37,398 nt of DNA, from positions 1 through 37,398 of IMG/VR virus record IMGVR_UViG_3300034101_001444; one strand, given 5' to 3'. Of the stretch, positions 36,230-37,398 are shown in pieces (positions within the stretch are counted from its first letter, which is position 1; each line of letters starts with the position of its first letter). A model generated the notes under the pieces. That model did no database searches and was not told where the DNA came from. It saw only the letters and a program-made list of their open reading frames with translations. This stretch comes from a virus. The position numbers and the translations under genes are program-made.

Positions 36230-36381
36230 ACGATAATGTGAAGAGAATCGTGAACGATGGGAATGGAGTGATGATGATGAGCCGCAAGGAAGCCGGTGAA
36301 GCGTACAAAGCATTCAAGCGAGTGAAAGCTTACGAGGTCAGTTATTGGACAAAGAACCGGAAGAAGAAGGAATCGAAATGA
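36226..36381 (+). CDS. 51-residue hypothetical protein
   Basis: ATG 36226 (ATGA). MNDNVKRIVNDGNGVMMMSR, KEAGEAYKAFKRVKAYEVSY, then WTKNRKKKESK: a short helix pair with a basic end. I do not recognise it. Stop overlaps the next ATG. Confidence 0.65.
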   Translation: MNDNVKRIVNDGNGVMMMSRKEAGEAYKAFKRVKAYEVSYWTKNRKKKESK

Positions 36382-36434
36382 GCGAGCAACCAATCAACGA
36401 CGGAGGACCGTTTTCCGTTGACTCTGCGGTTTAA
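36378..36434 (+). CDS. 18-residue peptide, probable gene fragment
   Basis: ATG 36378 (ATGA) to TAA 36432-36434: MSEQPINDGGPFSVDSAV. The MSEQ.INDGGP start is like the beginning of PAFP/RDYFA proteins, whose remaining part is found 480 bases further on, after the HNH gene. I interpret it as the 5' piece of such a gene cut by HNH insertion. It may still be translated, as its Shine-Dalgarno (AAGAAGGAA) is intact. Confidence 0.5.
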   Translation: MSEQPINDGGPFSVDSAV

Positions 36435-36451
36435 TTTGCCACAGTGAGCGC
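36418..36451 (+). promoter_or_regulatory. Putative promoter of the HNH gene
   Basis: TTGACT (36418-36423), 16-base spacer, CACAGT (36440-36445, a poor -10), then six bases to GTG 36452. The layout copies the one at 32252-32287. Low confidence because the -10 is weak. Confidence 0.35.
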
Positions 36452-36946
36452 GTGAAACAAATCACGCTCATTGCACCGCTTAAATCCTACTCTTTGATTT
36501 CAGATGAAGACTTTGAACTCATTTCAGATTCAAAATGGATATTAGGATCAAATGGATATGCTTACAAATCAGGATACAGAAAGCGTGGCGCACAATGTCT
36601 CATGCACCGAATCATAATAGGTGCAAAACAAGGAGAAGAAGTGCATCACATTAATGGGAACAAACTTGATAATAGGCGTCAGAATCTTGAGTTAACAACA
36701 CCACAACAACACCAGATAAGCCATCATTCTTGGATGCTGGCAGAACGAAACAAGAAAAGGAGAATATATGACACACACGCAAAATGCATCAGATGCGCAG
36801 TGCAGTTCACAAAAGACCCAAACCATAGGGGAAGGCAAAAATGCTGCGGAAAACGATGTGCAATCATGCTCGCAGTTGAAGCGAGGAAGCGAACCCGCAT
36901 TTCCGGGAATGGATTACGTCAGTCAGTACGGAAAGAAGAATCCTGA
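36452..36946 (+). CDS. HNH homing-type endonuclease
   Basis: 164 residues from GTG 36452. The front (LIAPLKSYSLISDEDFELIS, DSKWILGSNGYAYKSG) is the short DNA-binding start seen in phage HNH enzymes; the HNH core is MHRIII (H52), VHHINGNKLDNRRQNLEL (H65, H66, N68, N74, N78). A C-terminal cysteine cluster follows (CIRCAVQF.., CCGKRC), a zinc finger. The last 20 residues read the next gene out of frame, as expected when an invading gene runs into its target. Lower GC than its neighbours. It cuts DNA, usually at empty target alleles. Confidence 0.82.
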   Translation: MKQITLIAPLKSYSLISDEDFELISDSKWILGSNGYAYKSGYRKRGAQCLMHRIIIGAKQGEEVHHINGNKLDNRRQNLELTTPQQHQISHHSWMLAERNKKRRIYDTHAKCIRCAVQFTKDPNHRGRQKCCGKRCAIMLAVEARKRTRISGNGLRQSVRKEES

Positions 36947-36954
36947 AGGCATGA
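36828..36954. repeat. 127-bp exact repeat, right copy
   Basis: Identical to 1-127. Covers the HNH C-terminus and the beginning of the PAFP/RDYFA gene; divergence starts one base after it. Confidence 0.9.
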
Positions 36955-37082
36955 GCATTCGCGACTACTTCGCGGCGAAGGCAATCAATGAAGTGGGATG
37001 GTACAACAACATAAACCAGAGCGCGATTATGGCTTACGAAATAGCCGACGCGATGCTCAAAGCGAGGGGGGAGGCGAAATGA
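36858..37082 (+). CDS. Small PAFP/RDYFA family protein
   Basis: 74 residues from GTG 36858. The frame is open back to ATG 36768, but that part overlaps the zinc cluster of the HNH gene and reads as low-complexity Gln/Ser/Thr. SEPAFPGMDYVSQYGKKNPE, GMSIRDYFAAKAINEVGWYN, then IMAYEIADAMLKARGEAK give the complete family plan. The first half is identical in DNA to the gene at the left end; the middle differs. The GGGGGAGG near its end primes the next ATG. Confidence 0.68.
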   Translation: MQSCSQLKRGSEPAFPGMDYVSQYGKKNPEGMSIRDYFAAKAINEVGWYNNINQSAIMAYEIADAMLKARGEAK

Positions 37083-37300
37083 GCGACACCCCAATATCAG
37101 ACTCAACACCTCACAACGTGGCCGAACTCGGCATGCTGTGCAGGAGGTTGGAACGCGAACTCAACGCGGCCAACGAGCGCATCTCCAAACTCAACGACTA
37201 CGTTGCCGCGCTTGAAACAGCAGGTGACTTGATGGCTAACGAACTCAGCTATGGATATGACGTTGATATGTGGAACAAAGCCAAGGAGGCCAATCCGTGA
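37079..37300 (+). CDS. SDTPR coiled-coil cassette protein, copy 5
   Basis: 73 residues from ATG 37079 (ATGA). MSDTPISDSTP head; RRLERELNAANERISKLNDY and VAALETAGDLMANEL helix; ending MWNKAKEANP. Its ERELNAAN DNA matches the 1694-1921 copy, its tail DNA (AAAGCCAAGGAGGCCAA) the copies at 1500 and 2103. It stands in the same place relative to a PAFP gene as the 297-551 gene does. Confidence 0.8.
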   Translation: MSDTPISDSTPHNVAELGMLCRRLERELNAANERISKLNDYVAALETAGDLMANELSYGYDVDMWNKAKEANP

Positions 37301-37398
37301 GCGACACAAACAACATGAGCAACGCAACACTTATCAAATGGAACGACGCAAAACCAAACGCTGAGCTTCTGAGGATCCGCTCAGACGGATCGTTTGAA
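37297..37398 (+). CDS. Partial small protein at window end
   Basis: 34 codons from GTG 37297 (GTGA overlap), open to the window edge; ATG 37315 is an alternative start. It reads VSDTNNMSNATLIKWNDAKP then NAELLRIRSDGSFE. It does not match any other gene here, so the array continues beyond the window with a different cassette. Confidence 0.55.
   Translation, partial: MSDTNNMSNATLIKWNDAKPNAELLRIRSDGSFE

Overview
The window looks like an almost complete genome of a tailed double-stranded DNA phage with podovirus-type architecture. Its core is a small and large terminase, portal, scaffold, N4-gp56-type major capsid protein, a short-tail stem/nozzle set, fibres and a run of large internal (ejection-type) virion proteins, next to a compact replication and recombination set. 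No integrase, repressor, RNA polymerase, DNA polymerase or tRNA gene is recognisable. An outer-membrane-type spanin lipoprotein suggests a Gram-negative host. The style of the small genes (many beginning SDTPR.., PAFP..RDYFA proteins, GTG/TTG starts) reminds me of freshwater or environmental phages, possibly of Verrucomicrobiota, but that host guess is weak.

Layout. 1-5135 (+): a very dense array of small genes, nearly every pair overlapping at ATGA or GTGA. Most of 297-2910 belongs to a few repeated small families: coiled-coil proteins with an AG[D/N] turn and a W..AK ending, one-helix membrane proteins, and zinc-ribbon peptides. Nearly all of them end in a K-E-x-K-P-like tail that encodes the Shine-Dalgarno of the next gene. 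5170-6948 (+): an archaeo-eukaryotic-type primase fused to a RecA-fold helicase. 6887-9870 (-): the only reverse-strand block, made of one coiled-coil gene, a structured intergenic gap (7529-8160) with a bidirectional terminator and short repeats, and a six-gene operon that includes two tiny membrane proteins. The operon is bounded by its own promoter-like direct repeats and its own terminator. 9947-18346 (+): packaging and head genes. 18353-22070 (+): fibres interleaved with a lysis cassette of very small overlapping genes. 22070-32233 (+): tail stem/nozzle and internal virion proteins. 32252-36434 (+): a second early-type operon with an HTH protein, a RecT-like annealing protein, a RecE-like exonuclease, a DUF669-like protein, an SF2 helicase and a RuvC-like resolvase. 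36452-37398 (+): an HNH endonuclease and a renewed stretch of the small-gene array.

The first 127 bases are repeated exactly at 36828-36954, after which the two copies diverge. The two ends of the window therefore meet in the same kind of locus. Either the genome is about 36.8 kb and circularly permuted with a variable cassette array at the join, or the array has two HNH-linked copies. The most unusual signals are the cassette array with its Shine-Dalgarno-encoded peptide tail, a 9-mer (TGGCCTACT) that occurs ten times on the + strand and once on the - strand, and the self-contained reverse-strand module with hidden micro-genes.
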